Assembly (NCBI GenBank): GCA_963843315.1
Contig: CAWJJU010000005.1
Location: 557,662 to 621,661, forward strand
Source of the DNA: JAWVFM01 sp963843315
Lineage (GTDB): Bacteria > Actinomycetota > Thermoleophilia > Solirubrobacterales > 70-9
Length of the DNA: 64,000 nt
Direction of reading: 5' to 3'
Shown: positions 35,804 through 45,787 of the stretch, one piece after another
Layout of the letters: every line of letters starts with the position of its first letter
Numbering within the stretch: the stretch's first letter is position 1
Made by a program: the position numbers and the translations under genes
Notes under the pieces: generated by a model
Database searches by the model: none
Told to the model about the DNA's origin: nothing
What the model saw: the letters and a program-made list of their open reading frames with translations, nothing else

Positions 35804-37358
35804 TCAGTTCGCCGGCTGTCTCAAGACCGGCTTGCGGCTCGCAGTGGCCTCGTCGAGGCGGCGCACCGGGGTCGTGTAGGGAGCGTTGCGAGCGACCTCC
35901 GGATCCTCCTCGGCCTCGGCGAGAATCGCCTCGAAGGCGTCGGCGAGGGCATCGAGCGACTCCCGCGTCTCGGTCTCGGTCGGCTCGACCATCAGCGCCT
36001 CCTCGACGAGGAGCGGGAAATAGATGGTCGGCGGGTGGAAGCCGAAGTCCAGCAGGCGCTTGGCGATGTCGAGCGTCGCGATGCCGAGCTCGCGCTTGGC
36101 CGGCGCGCCGGAGAGGACGAACTCGTGCATCGGCGTGCGGTCGAAGGCGAGCGGCAGATGCTTGCCGGCGCGACCGGCCCGGAGCTTCGCCAGCAGGTAG
36201 TTGGCGTTGAGGACGGCGGTCTCCGAAGCCTCCTGCAGGCCGTCGCCGCCGAGGCTCGAGATGTACGCGTAGGAGCGCACGAAGACCCCGAAGTTGCCCT
36301 GGAAGCCGCGCAGGCGCCCAATGGACTTGGGCGCATCGTGATCGAGGTCGAAGGTCGGCCCGGACGGCCGGACCCATTCGACGACTCCGTGCGAACGATT
36401 CGCGGAACCGGAAGAAACGGCTGGATGCGATCGGACACCGCGATCGGCCCCGAGCCCGGCCCGCCGCCGCCGTGCGGCTGCGAGAACGACTTGTGCAGGT
36501 TGAGGTGGACGATGTCGAAGCCCATGTCGCCGGGCCGGGAGCGCCCCATGACCGCGTTGAGGTTCGCCCCGTCGTAGTAGAGAGTGCCGCCGATGCCGTG
36601 CACGACGCTCGCGATCTCGGTGATGTTGCGGTCGAAGAGACCGAGCGTGTTGGGGTTGGTGAGCATCAGGCAGGCGACCGTCTCGTCGGCCTTCGAGCGC
36701 AGGTCGTCGAGGTCCACCCCGCCCTCGGGGTTGGTCGCCACCTTGACGACCTCGTAGCCGGCCATCGTCACCGTCGCGGGGTTGGTGCCGTGGGCGGTGT
36801 CCGGAGTGAGGACGCGCGTGCGCTCCTCGCCGCGGTCGTCGTGATAGGCGCGGGTGAGCAGGAGCCCGGCGAGCTCGCCGTGCGAGCCCGCGGAGGGCTG
36901 CAGCGAGACGTGAGGCAGGCCGGTGATCTCCGACAGCGCCCGCTCCAGGCGCCACATCAGCTCGAGCGCCCCCTGGGCGCGCTTGGGGTCCTGCGCGGGG
37001 TGCAGGCGCGAGTGGCCCGGCAGCGCCGCAACGCGCTCGTTGACGCGCGGGTTGTGCTTCATCGTGCACGAGCCGAGCGGGTAGGGCCCGGTGTCGAGGT
37101 CGAAGTTGCGGCGCGAGATCCGGTTGTAGTGGCGCACGATCTCGGGCTCGGAGACCTCGGGGAGCTCTGCGGGCTCGGCGCGCAGGTACTTCTCGGGGAT
37201 GATTTCGGCGAGTGGCGTTTCCGGCACTCCCGCCGGCGGCAGCACAGCGGCGCGGCGGCCCTCGACGCTGCGCTCGAAGATCGTGACCACGGGGTCCCTC
37301 TGCTGAGGGGTCGGGAACTCGGCCGATTTGGGCGGTGATGGGAGAGCGGCCTCGGCCA

Positions 37359-37359
<1 letters not shown>
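35804..37359 (-). CDS. gcvPB: Glycine dehydrogenase (decarboxylating) subunit 2, frameshifted
   Basis: C-terminal-type half of the split P protein; with GcvPA it decarboxylates glycine onto the lipoyl arm of GcvH. The first frame has PLGSCTMKHNPRVNER, LQPSAGSHGELAGLLL, DTAHGTNPATVTMAGY and the PLP-lysine segment HLNLHKSFSQPHGGGGPGSG. A shift near 36355-36400, apparently one lost base, leads to HDAPKSIGRLRGFQGNFGVF and VEPTETETRESLDALADAF. ATG 37359 overlaps the gcvPA stop (TGATG). A split P protein is less usual in Actinobacteria than the single long form. Confidence 0.92.
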
Positions 37360-38771
<1,412 letters not shown>

Positions 38772-38857
38772 CCCGGTGATCGTAGTGAGGCCACCGGCTC
38801 GCCTTCATTGCGGATAACCCGAGTCAAGTTCCGGCGGCCACGGTCGATGAAGAAGCC

Positions 38858-39079
38858 ATGACGGATCACGAAGCCACGATGTTCGTGCAGGCCCTCTCGG
38901 TCCCCTCGCCGACCGTCCCCGCGGACTGCCCGTTCTGCTCCGGGCGGCACTCGCTCGAGGTTCAGTGCGGCAGCGGCCGCGCGATCGTGCAGGACCGGCT
39001 CTGGGCCGAGGAGCCCGACCCGGTCGATCCGCTCGTGATCCCCTGGGCGCCCCGCGAGGCGCCGGCCGTCGCGCTCTAG
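38858..39079 (+). CDS. Small hypothetical protein with CxxC
   Basis: A 73-residue frame opening MTDHEATMFVQALSVPSPTV with one CPFC pair and a further Cys in EVQCG. No family is recognised. In its favour: it fits the divergent space before gcvPA and its TAG shares CTAG (39076-39079) with the convergent DUF1801 stop, the same arrangement as flippase/rpe. Against: no clear ribosome-binding site or -10 box. Moderate confidence only. Confidence 0.45.
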   Translation: MTDHEATMFVQALSVPSPTVPADCPFCSGRHSLEVQCGSGRAIVQDRLWAEEPDPVDPLVIPWAPREAPAVAL

Positions 39080-39513
39080 CTCACCGCTTTGCGCACGAGC
39101 GCGGCGAGCTTGCGCTCGTCGGCCTTCGTCAGCTTCGTGAGCGCGTACGAGGTGGTCCACATCGAGCCCTCGTCGAGGTTCGCGTCGTCGTTGAACCCGA
39201 ACGTCGCATACCTCGAGTTGAACTTCTCCGCCGGCTTGAAGAAGCAGACCACCTTGCCGTCCTCGTTGGCGTAGGCGGGCATGCCGTACCAGGTCCTCGA
39301 CGAGAGCTCAGGAGCGCTCGCCTTGACCATCGCGTGGATCCGCTCGGCGATGACGCGATCGCCCTTCGGCATCGCCGCGATCTTTGCCAGCACGTCCTTC
39401 TCCGCCTCGGCCCTGCTCTTGGCGGCCTTCAGCTCGCGGGCGCGCTCGCGCATCGCCGCGCGCTCCTCCTTCGTGAACCCCGCGGCGGACTTCTTCGCGC
39501 TCACTGCGGGCAC
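39076..39513 (-). CDS. DUF1801-family protein
   Basis: A 145-residue protein of the DUF1801 (YdhG/YjbR-like) group, sometimes called iron chaperones without strong proof. The core has WYGMPAYANEDGKVVCFFKP and GFNDDANLDEGSMWTTSYAL. The first ~45 residues are a charged, Lys/Ala/Glu helix (EERAAMRERARELKAAKS) preceding the domain. It follows gcvH by 2 nt on the same strand, so it is probably cotranscribed; a link with glycine cleavage is not known. Confidence 0.8.
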   Translation of the reverse strand: MPAVSAKKSAAGFTKEERAAMRERARELKAAKSRAEAEKDVLAKIAAMPKGDRVIAERIHAMVKASAPELSSRTWYGMPAYANEDGKVVCFFKPAEKFNSRYATFGFNDDANLDEGSMWTTSYALTKLTKADERKLAALVRKAVS

Positions 39514-39515
39514 CC

Positions 39516-39911
39516 CTAGCTCGACGAGGCGAGCAGGTCGCGGTAGGCGGGCGCATCCATCAGCGTGTCGACCTCGGACGCGTCGGAGAGCTTCACCTTG
39601 ACCAGCCAGCCCTCGCCGTACGGGTCCTCGTTGATCGTCTCCGGCGAGTCGCCCGCGCCCTCGTTGACCGCCAGCACCTCACCCGAGAGCGGCGCGTAGA
39701 CGTCGGAGACGGCCTTGACCGACTCGACCTCCGCGTAGGTCTGGTCCTTCGTCACCTCGGAGCCGACCTCGGGAGGCTCGAAGAAGACCACCTCGCCCAA
39801 CGAGTCCTGCGCGTACCAGGTGATGCCGAACGTGGCCTCGTCGCCCTCGATTCGGGCCCAGTCGTGCTCGGGGTGGTACTTGAGCTCGTCGGGATAGGTC
39901 TCCTCGGCCAC
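39516..39911 (-). CDS. gcvH: Glycine cleavage system H protein
   Basis: Lipoyl carrier that shuttles the aminomethyl group between P, T and L proteins. The 131-residue protein has the lipoylation site in AEVESVKAVSDVYAPLSGEV (the Lys after ESV) and the opening KYHPEHDWARIEGDEATFGI. The start is GTG 39911 with a strong Shine-Dalgarno (AGGAGG, about 5 nt spacing). The dihydrolipoyl dehydrogenase gene is not in the window. Confidence 0.96.
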   Translation of the reverse strand: MAEETYPDELKYHPEHDWARIEGDEATFGITWYAQDSLGEVVFFEPPEVGSEVTKDQTYAEVESVKAVSDVYAPLSGEVLAVNEGAGDSPETINEDPYGEGWLVKVKLSDASEVDTLMDAPAYRDLLASSS

Positions 39912-39963
39912 TGGCCCTCCTGTCCTTGATCGGTTGCGGTCGCCTGGACTCTACGCGGGCGGG

Positions 39964-41361
39964 TCAGCTCACCGGCGGCCGGCGAGCGGCCCACGGGCGC
40001 TTGCGCTCGATCTGCCCTGCGAGCGAGACCAGGAGGCGATCATCGCCGCGCCGCCCGACGAGCTGCGCGCCGACGGGAAGGCCGCTGGTGCCGAGGCCCA
40101 CGGGCACCGCGGCGACGGGCTGGCCGGTCGCGTTCCAGATCGCGGTGAACGGGGTCCAGTTGCCGACGGCGTTGAACGTGGCGAGGGCGCCGCGCTTCTG
40201 CCAGCGGCCGACGGCGACCGGCGGCGCGGCCAATCCGGGCATGAGGAGCGCGTCGTAGTCCTCGAAGAACCGCGCGATCCTGGCGCTCGTCTCCACCTCG
40301 CCGTCGAGCGCGCGCCTGACGATGAAGCCGGGCAGGCGCCGCCCGATCCGCATCATGCCTCGCGTGCGGGGCTCGAAGCGCTCCTCGCCGCCGAGCGCCT
40401 CGCCGCTCACCTGGATCCCCTTGAAGTAGCGGGGGATGAAGTTCATGAGCGCGCCGACGAGCTTCGGCGAGTCCTGGCTGACCCTGTGGCCCATCCCGCG
40501 CAGCACGTCGGCCATGTCGCGGGCAGCCTGCGCGCACTCCTTGCGCACCGGGCCGCGAAGCGGCGGACGGGTCGCGATCGCGATCCGAAGCGGCTCGGGG
40601 TCGGTGGCGGCGGCCGCGGTGAACGATTCGCCCTCCCGCGCGTCGGCCGCGGCGTCCATGAACCGCGCGGCGCCGGCGACCGTGCGGGAAATGGGGCCGT
40701 AGACGCCCAGTCCCTGCCAGCCGTGGTCGGTGTCGCTGTGCGGCGCCGTCGGGACGAGGTCGCGGGTGGGCTTCAGCCCGAAGACGCCGCAGCACGTGGC
40801 CGGAATGCGGATCGACCCACCGCCATCGGAGCCGAGCGCGAGCCCGACCATGCCCGAGCTCACCGCCGCGGCCGAGCCGCCGCTCGAGCCACCGGGCGTG
40901 CGCGAGACGTCCCATGGGTTGCGGGTCGCGCCGTAGGTCTTGGACTCGGTGAAGGGGAAGATCAAGAGCTCCGGCGCGTTGGTGCGGCCCACGACCACGG
41001 CCCCGGCGCCGACCAGGCGCTTCAGCACCTCGCTGTCGACCTCGCTCACCTCTCCGCACTCGGTGCCCAGGGTCGTGCGCTGCCCGACCTGCTCGACGTC
41101 GTCCTTGATGGCCAGCGGCACCCCGAGCAGCGGCAAGTCCTCGCCCCTGCCCCTCCTCGCATCGGCCTCGTCGGCCGCCGCCAGCGCGGCGTCGGCGAAG
41201 ACGGCGTGGAAGGCGTTCAGCTGCGGGTTCAGCCTCTCGATGCGCGCGAGGCTGGCCTCGGTCAGCTGCCGCGACGTGGCGGCGCCGGACGCCATGGCGT
41301 CCATCTGCGCCTCGACGCCGTCGAGGATGAGCGCTTCGGGTGTCGGCGCCTCGGCGGTCAT
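39964..41361 (-). CDS. Amidase-signature family hydrolase
   Basis: A 465-residue serine hydrolase with the amidase Ser-cisSer-Lys triad: Lys in PLLGVPLAIKDDV, the first Ser in RTPGGSSGGSAAAVSSGMV, and the nucleophile in GLALGSDGGGSIRIPATCCG. It could be a general aliphatic or aryl amidase; it is shorter than and lacks partners of GatA (no gatC or gatB nearby). ATG 41361 overlaps the gcvT stop (ATGA), so it is translated from the gcvT mRNA, which is an unusual partner. Confidence 0.9.
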   Translation of the reverse strand: MTAEAPTPEALILDGVEAQMDAMASGAATSRQLTEASLARIERLNPQLNAFHAVFADAALAAADEADARRGRGEDLPLLGVPLAIKDDVEQVGQRTTLGTECGEVSEVDSEVLKRLVGAGAVVVGRTNAPELLIFPFTESKTYGATRNPWDVSRTPGGSSGGSAAAVSSGMVGLALGSDGGGSIRIPATCCGVFGLKPTRDLVPTAPHSDTDHGWQGLGVYGPISRTVAGAARFMDAAADAREGESFTAAAATDPEPLRIAIATRPPLRGPVRKECAQAARDMADVLRGMGHRVSQDSPKLVGALMNFIPRYFKGIQVSGEALGGEERFEPRTRGMMRIGRRLPGFIVRRALDGEVETSARIARFFEDYDALLMPGLAAPPVAVGRWQKRGALATFNAVGNWTPFTAIWNATGQPVAAVPVGLGTSGLPVGAQLVGRRGDDRLLVSLAGQIERKRPWAARRPPVS

Positions 41362-42428
41362 CGGGCGGGGTCGTAGAGGGGCTTCCTCTCGACGCGCGCC
41401 GCTCGGCGCCTGCCGCGCACGTCGATCTCGATCTCGGTCCCCGGCTCGGCGAGGTCGGGGCGGACGTATGCCATGCCGATCCCCACGTCGAGCGAGGGCG
41501 AGAGGGTCCCGCTGGTCACCACTCCGGCCTCCTCGCCCGCGCTCACCACCCCGTTTCCCTGGCGAGGGATCCCGGGCACGGTCAGCACGAATGGCGCCAG
41601 CTTCTCGCTCGGCCCCTCGGCTCGCGCCGCGGCGACCGCGTCGGCCCCGATGAAGCCCGTGTCCTCCTTGCAGCACCAGCCCAGCCCGGCCTCGATCGGG
41701 CCGCGCTCGAGCATCAGGTCGTTGCCGTAGAGGTGGAAGCACACCTCCAGGCGCAGCGTGTCGCGGGCGGCAAGGCCCGCGGGAGTCACGCCCGCCTGGA
41801 CGAGCGCGTCCCAGAGCGCCGGCGCGTCTGCCGGCGCGGCCAGGATCTCGACGCCGTCCTCGCCGGTGTAGCCCGTTCCGCAGACGAGCGCCTCCGCCCC
41901 GGCGATCGCCAGGGTCGCGGTGCGCATCCGCGCCGGCAGCCGGCCGTCGGCCAGGCCCTCGACCAGTCGCCGCGCGTCCGGCCCCTGAACCGCGAGCATC
42001 GCGTAGCGCGACAGGGCATCCTCAACCTGCGCGTCGATGCCCTCGGCGTGGTCGCGAAACCAGGCCAGGTCGGTTTCGTGGTTGGACGCGTTCGTGACCG
42101 TCAGGTAGCTGTCGTCGCCGGTGCGGTACGTGAAGAGGTCGTCGATGACGCCCCCGTCGTCGCGGCAGAGGACGGAGTACTGGGCGCCCCCGACCTCGAT
42201 CTTGGCGACGTCGTTGGAGAGCAGCCGCTGCAGGAGCTCCAGCGCGCCGGGGCCGGAGGTCTCGATCTCGCCCATGTGCGAGACGTCGAAGACGCCCGCG
42301 GCCGAGCGAACGGCCAGGTGCTCGGGCTTGACCCCCTCGTACTGAACGGGCATCTCCCAGCCCGCGAAGTCGACGAGCTTGGCGCCGGCGGCGACGTGAT
42401 TGTCGTAGAGGGGCGTTCTCCGCAGCAC
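41358..42428 (-). CDS. gcvT: Glycine cleavage T protein (aminomethyltransferase)
   Basis: Transfers the methylene group from GcvH to tetrahydrofolate, releasing ammonia. The 356-residue protein starts LRRTPLYDNHVAAGAKLVDF, AGWEMPVQYEGV, then GVFDVSHMGEIETSGPGALE with the folate-site Asp, and LGWCCKEDTGFIGADAV. The start is GTG 42428 with TAGCCT 7 nt upstream. Order here is gcvT-amidase-gcvH-DUF1801 and, after a small gene, gcvPA-gcvPB. Confidence 0.95.
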   Translation of the reverse strand: MLRRTPLYDNHVAAGAKLVDFAGWEMPVQYEGVKPEHLAVRSAAGVFDVSHMGEIETSGPGALELLQRLLSNDVAKIEVGGAQYSVLCRDDGGVIDDLFTYRTGDDSYLTVTNASNHETDLAWFRDHAEGIDAQVEDALSRYAMLAVQGPDARRLVEGLADGRLPARMRTATLAIAGAEALVCGTGYTGEDGVEILAAPADAPALWDALVQAGVTPAGLAARDTLRLEVCFHLYGNDLMLERGPIEAGLGWCCKEDTGFIGADAVAAARAEGPSEKLAPFVLTVPGIPRQGNGVVSAGEEAGVVTSGTLSPSLDVGIGMAYVRPDLAEPGTEIEIDVRGRRRAARVERKPLYDPAR

Positions 42429-42459
42429 GGCTCGGAGGCTATCGGCGCTTCAAGATCAA

Positions 42460-42540
42460 TGAGGGAGGGGCTGCTGCCGAGGCGCCAGTCATCGATGGAC
42501 GCGAAACGCGGACATAGGTTGCGTTTCGCGTCCATGGAGG
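42460..42540 (-). repeat. Family-2-like 3' element after ftsZ with 15-bp perfect inverted repeat
   Basis: Downstream of ftsZ. ATGGACGCGAAACGC (42495-42509) is repeated inverted and without mismatch at 42521-42535 around an 11-base loop. A TGAGGGAGG box at 42460-42468 sits about 27 bp to the left, as in the copies after fmt and aroA; TCATCG and a TTTCGCG-CCAT arm are also shared with the aroA copy. It lies between the ftsZ stop and the gcvT promoter. Confidence 0.6.
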
Positions 42541-42627
42541 CGCGAGGGCGCGGACGCTCGGGGCTGCGCCGCGGGCACCGTCATTGCCCTCGAAACGACG
42601 GCGGCACAGTGCCGCCGGCGGAGTTGT

Positions 42628-43713
42628 TCAGCGGCCCTTCAGGAAGTCCGGGACGTCGACCTCGTCGTCCGAGACCTGGAGGTCGCGGCGCTCGCGGTCG
42701 GGGAGGCGGGTGACGCCTCGGCGGCGGGCCCGGTCGCGGACCTGAATCGGCCTGCGGGCCAGGGTCTCGAAGCCCTCGAACCCGGTGGCGATCACCGTCA
42801 CGCGGATCTCGTCGCCGATGGTCGGGTCGATGACCGTCCCGAAGATGATGTTCGCCGACTTGTCGGCGGTCGAGACGACGATGTCGGCTGCCTCGTTGAC
42901 CTCGAAGAGGTTCAGGTCCTCGGAGCCCGTGAAGTTGAGGAGCATCCCGGTCGCGCCGTCGATGCCCTGCTCCATGAGCGGCGAGGAGATCGCCATCTTC
43001 GCCGCCTCGCCCGCGCGGTTCTCGCCGGAGGCGACGCCGATGCCCATCATGGCCGAGCCGGCCTCGCTCATCACGGTGCGCACGTCGGCGAAGTCCAGGT
43101 TGATCTGGCCCGGCGTGGTGATCAGGTCGGTGATGCCCTGCACGCCCTGGCGCAGGATGTCGTCGGCCATCCGGAAGGCCTCCTGTACGGAGGTGCGGCG
43201 CTCGACGACCTGGAGCAGCTTCTCGTTCGGGACGATGATCAGGGTGTCGACCTTCGCACGCAGCTTGTCGATGCCCTCGAGGGCCTGCTGCATCCGCTTG
43301 TTGCCCTCGAACTCGAACGGCTTGGTGACGACGCCCACGGTGAGGGCCCCGATCTCCTCCTTGGCGATCTCGGCGATCACGGGGGCGGAGCCGGTGCCCG
43401 TGCCACCGCCCTCCCCGGCGGTGACGAAGACCATGTCGGAGCCCTTGAGGGCCTCCTTGATGTCGTCGCGAGACTCGGCGGCCGCGCCCGCTCCGACGTC
43501 GGGGTTGGCGCCCGCGCCGAGGCCCTTGGTGAGGTTGTGGCCGATCGAAAGCTTGATGTCGGCCTCGCAGGCCTGAAGAGCCTGGACGTCCGTGTTGATC
43601 GCGATGAACTCGACGCCCTTCAGCCCGGCGTCGACCATGCGCGAGACGGCGTTGGTCCCGCCGCCGCCGGCGCCGACCACCTTGATGACCGCGAGGTACG
43701 AAGACTCCACCAT
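42628..43713 (-). CDS. ftsZ: Cell division protein FtsZ
   Basis: Tubulin-like GTPase that forms the division ring. The 361 residues have VIKVVGAGGGGTNAVSRMVD, the tubulin signature GGGTGTG at 102-108, and NFADVRTVM-type T7 loop sequence (INLDFADVRTVMSEAG). The C-terminal tail is short and ends DVPDFLKGR, the peptide that binds FtsA, SepF or ZipA-type partners; no ftsA lies in the cluster. ATG 43713 was chosen because the family starts VESSYLAVIKVVG here. It has its own promoter in the 240-nt gap after ftsQ. Confidence 0.97.
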   Translation of the reverse strand: MVESSYLAVIKVVGAGGGGTNAVSRMVDAGLKGVEFIAINTDVQALQACEADIKLSIGHNLTKGLGAGANPDVGAGAAAESRDDIKEALKGSDMVFVTAGEGGGTGTGSAPVIAEIAKEEIGALTVGVVTKPFEFEGNKRMQQALEGIDKLRAKVDTLIIVPNEKLLQVVERRTSVQEAFRMADDILRQGVQGITDLITTPGQINLDFADVRTVMSEAGSAMMGIGVASGENRAGEAAKMAISSPLMEQGIDGATGMLLNFTGSEDLNLFEVNEAADIVVSTADKSANIIFGTVIDPTIGDEIRVTVIATGFEGFETLARRPIQVRDRARRRGVTRLPDRERRDLQVSDDEVDVPDFLKGR

Positions 43714-43817
43714 GTTGCTTGACCGCTTTCTCTGGCTTGCCCGCGGACGCTTTTGACGTCCGAGAGTGAAGGGATAGTTGAGGGTTGCCTCCAACCCCAT
43801 CCCTGAATCTGGACGTG

Positions 43818-43846
43818 ACCGTACGACATTGTCGGTCTTGTGTCAA
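43818..43846 (-). promoter_or_regulatory. ftsZ promoter
   Basis: On the minus strand TTGACA (43846-43841), 17 nt, TACGGT (43823-43818): the best -35/-10 pair in the window, about 105 nt before the ftsZ ATG. The spacer contains CGACA-A-TGTCG, a small palindrome that could be an operator. Between it and ftsQ a weak hairpin followed by TTTT (about 43904-43885) could end the upstream transcript. Confidence 0.7.
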
Positions 43847-43952
43847 TCTCAGCGGGGGGTCCCGGCACGGAATCGTGCAAGGGCAAAACCCTGGATCACG
43901 GGTTGAGAGTTTTTCGCGAAGCCGGAGTCTCTACCCTGACTCGAGGGTTGGC

Positions 43953-44873
43953 TCAGGCGCCGCCCACTGCGGGACGCTGCGGAACGGTCACGTCGATATA
44001 GGCGAAGGTGTCGAGCTTTGGGTCGGCGAGAATCGCGCTTGCGGCCGCCCACTTGCGGGCGAGGGCCGCGGTGTCGCCGAGGACGACCCTGAAGCCGCCC
44101 TTCATGGTCACCGAGATCCCCTCGCTCCCGCCGCTGGAGACGCCTACCACCAGCGGCCGCAGCGGCGCCGGCGCCGAGCCCACGGCGAGCGCCCGCTGCA
44201 GGGGGCTGCCGCCCAGGCGTCCCGAGTCGTGAACCTCCTTGACGTGCAGGACCGGCAGGGCGTCAGCCTTGTCCTTCGGAACGTCGATGCCACCGAGGAT
44301 CGTCCCGTCAGCGGCCACGGCCACCTGATGCGAGCCGTCGTCGGCGACCATCGCCGGCGGCCGGGTGTCGACGTGAATGGTCAGCCCGCGCGGGAAGCTG
44401 GCGTCGGCCGAAACGGAGGCGACCGTGGGGAAGTCCGCGACCGCCCGCTGCAGGGCGGACGTGTCGACGTCGAGGGTGCTCTGCGAATGACCGGCGGCCT
44501 CCAGCGCGGCGACGATCCTGGGGGCGTCGGAGGTGGTCGCGCCCACGACCTTCACGTCGCGAGCGGCCACCAGCGAGGAGTGGCGAAACCAGGCGAAGTA
44601 GAGGCCGCCGAGCGCAAGCAGGACGATCGCGACGATTCGCAGCCCGCGCGACCCCGGCAGCCGCAGTCGCGGCACGGAGAGCGAGGGCAGGCGCGGCAGC
44701 GCGACCGCGCCGGCGCCGCGGCTCGCGGACGGCCTGATTCGGGAGCGCGAGGCGGCCTGCGTGCGGCGTGGCCTGCTCGGCCGCTTGGCGGGCGGCTTCG
44801 TGCCGGTCGAGCGCGGCTTCGCCGCGCCGGTGGTGCGCCGCCGGCCCGCGGCCGTTGACGCGCGGGTCGTCAC
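43953..44873 (-). CDS. ftsQ: Cell division protein FtsQ
   Basis: Bitopic division protein that binds FtsL/FtsB and connects to septal synthesis. From GTG 44873 (GTGA overlap with murB) it has 306 residues: a long basic, Arg/Pro/Ala-rich cytoplasmic segment, one transmembrane helix (LRIVAIVLLALGGLYFAWF, near 78-96), a POTRA domain starting DVKVVGATTSDAPRIVAALE, then the FtsQ beta domain (SFPRGLTIHVDTRPPAMV). An ATG 24 nt upstream is an alternative start. Confidence 0.9.
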   Translation of the reverse strand: MTTRASTAAGRRRTTGAAKPRSTGTKPPAKRPSRPRRTQAASRSRIRPSASRGAGAVALPRLPSLSVPRLRLPGSRGLRIVAIVLLALGGLYFAWFRHSSLVAARDVKVVGATTSDAPRIVAALEAAGHSQSTLDVDTSALQRAVADFPTVASVSADASFPRGLTIHVDTRPPAMVADDGSHQVAVAADGTILGGIDVPKDKADALPVLHVKEVHDSGRLGGSPLQRALAVGSAPAPLRPLVVGVSSGGSEGISVTMKGGFRVVLGDTAALARKWAAASAILADPKLDTFAYIDVTVPQRPAVGGA

Positions 44874-45787
44874 TCGCGCCCCCAGCCCTCGGGCCACTCG
44901 ACGTCGCCCAGGACCTGGACCTCGGCCTCGAGCTCGACGCCGAACCGCTCACGAACCCGGCGCCGGCCCTCCCCCATCAAGGCGACGACGTCCGCCGTGG
45001 TGGCGTCGCCCATGTTCTCGACGAAGTTCGCGTGCTTTTCGGAGAAGCGCGCGCCGCCGACCTGAAGGCCACGGCAGCCGGCGGCCTCGAGGAGCTGGCC
45101 GGCGGTGCGACCCTCGGCGCGCGGGTCATCGGGGTTCTTGAAGGTCGAGCCGAAGGTCTTGATGCCCGAGGGCTGCGCCTCGCGGCGCTTGCCGCGCATC
45201 TCGGCGAGCGTCGCCTTGATCGCGGCCACTTCGCCGGGATGCAGCGCAAACCGGGCGCGGGAGACGACCTCCCCCGCCCTCAGGTTCGAGCGGCGGTACT
45301 CGAAGGCGAGCTCGCTTGGGGCTCGCGAGTCGACGCCCGTGGCGGTGCACACGTTCACGGTCTCCAGGACCTCGGCGAGCTGCCCGCCGTAGGCGTTGGC
45401 GTTCATCCGCACCGCGCCGCCCGCCGTGCCGGGGATGTTGATGCCGAACTCCAGGCCCGACAGTCCCCACCCCGCGGCCTTCGCCGCCGCGGAGGGCAGG
45501 CGCGCGCCGCCACCGCAGACGACGTGGTCGCCGTCGCGCTCGATCGCGGTCAGTTCGCCGGAAAGCTTCAGCACTAGTCCTCGGTAGCCCTCATCCGATA
45601 CGAGCAGGTTCGACCCGGACCCCACCACTCCTACCGGCAGGCCCTCCGAGCCGGCGAAGGCGAGCAGGCTCACGAGCTCGTCCTCAGTCGCCGGCCGGGC
45701 GAAGAGGTCGGCGGAGCCGCCGGCGCGAACGGTCGTGAGCCGCGCCAGCGGGTAGTCGCGCTCGACGCCCTCGGGCAGCTCGCTCAC
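44870..45787 (-). CDS. murB: UDP-N-acetylenolpyruvoylglucosamine reductase
   Basis: Reduces the enolpyruvyl group to make UDP-N-acetylmuramate, the second step of peptidoglycan synthesis. The 305-residue FAD enzyme shows VVGSGSNLLVSDEGYRGLVL, INIPGTAGGAVRMNANAYGG, EYRRSNLRAGEVV and KTFGSTFKNPDDPRAEGRTA. GTG 45787 overlaps the murC stop (GTGA). Confidence 0.95.
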   Translation of the reverse strand: MSELPEGVERDYPLARLTTVRAGGSADLFARPATEDELVSLLAFAGSEGLPVGVVGSGSNLLVSDEGYRGLVLKLSGELTAIERDGDHVVCGGGARLPSAAAKAAGWGLSGLEFGINIPGTAGGAVRMNANAYGGQLAEVLETVNVCTATGVDSRAPSELAFEYRRSNLRAGEVVSRARFALHPGEVAAIKATLAEMRGKRREAQPSGIKTFGSTFKNPDDPRAEGRTAGQLLEAAGCRGLQVGGARFSEKHANFVENMGDATTADVVALMGEGRRRVRERFGVELEAEVQVLGDVEWPEGWGRE

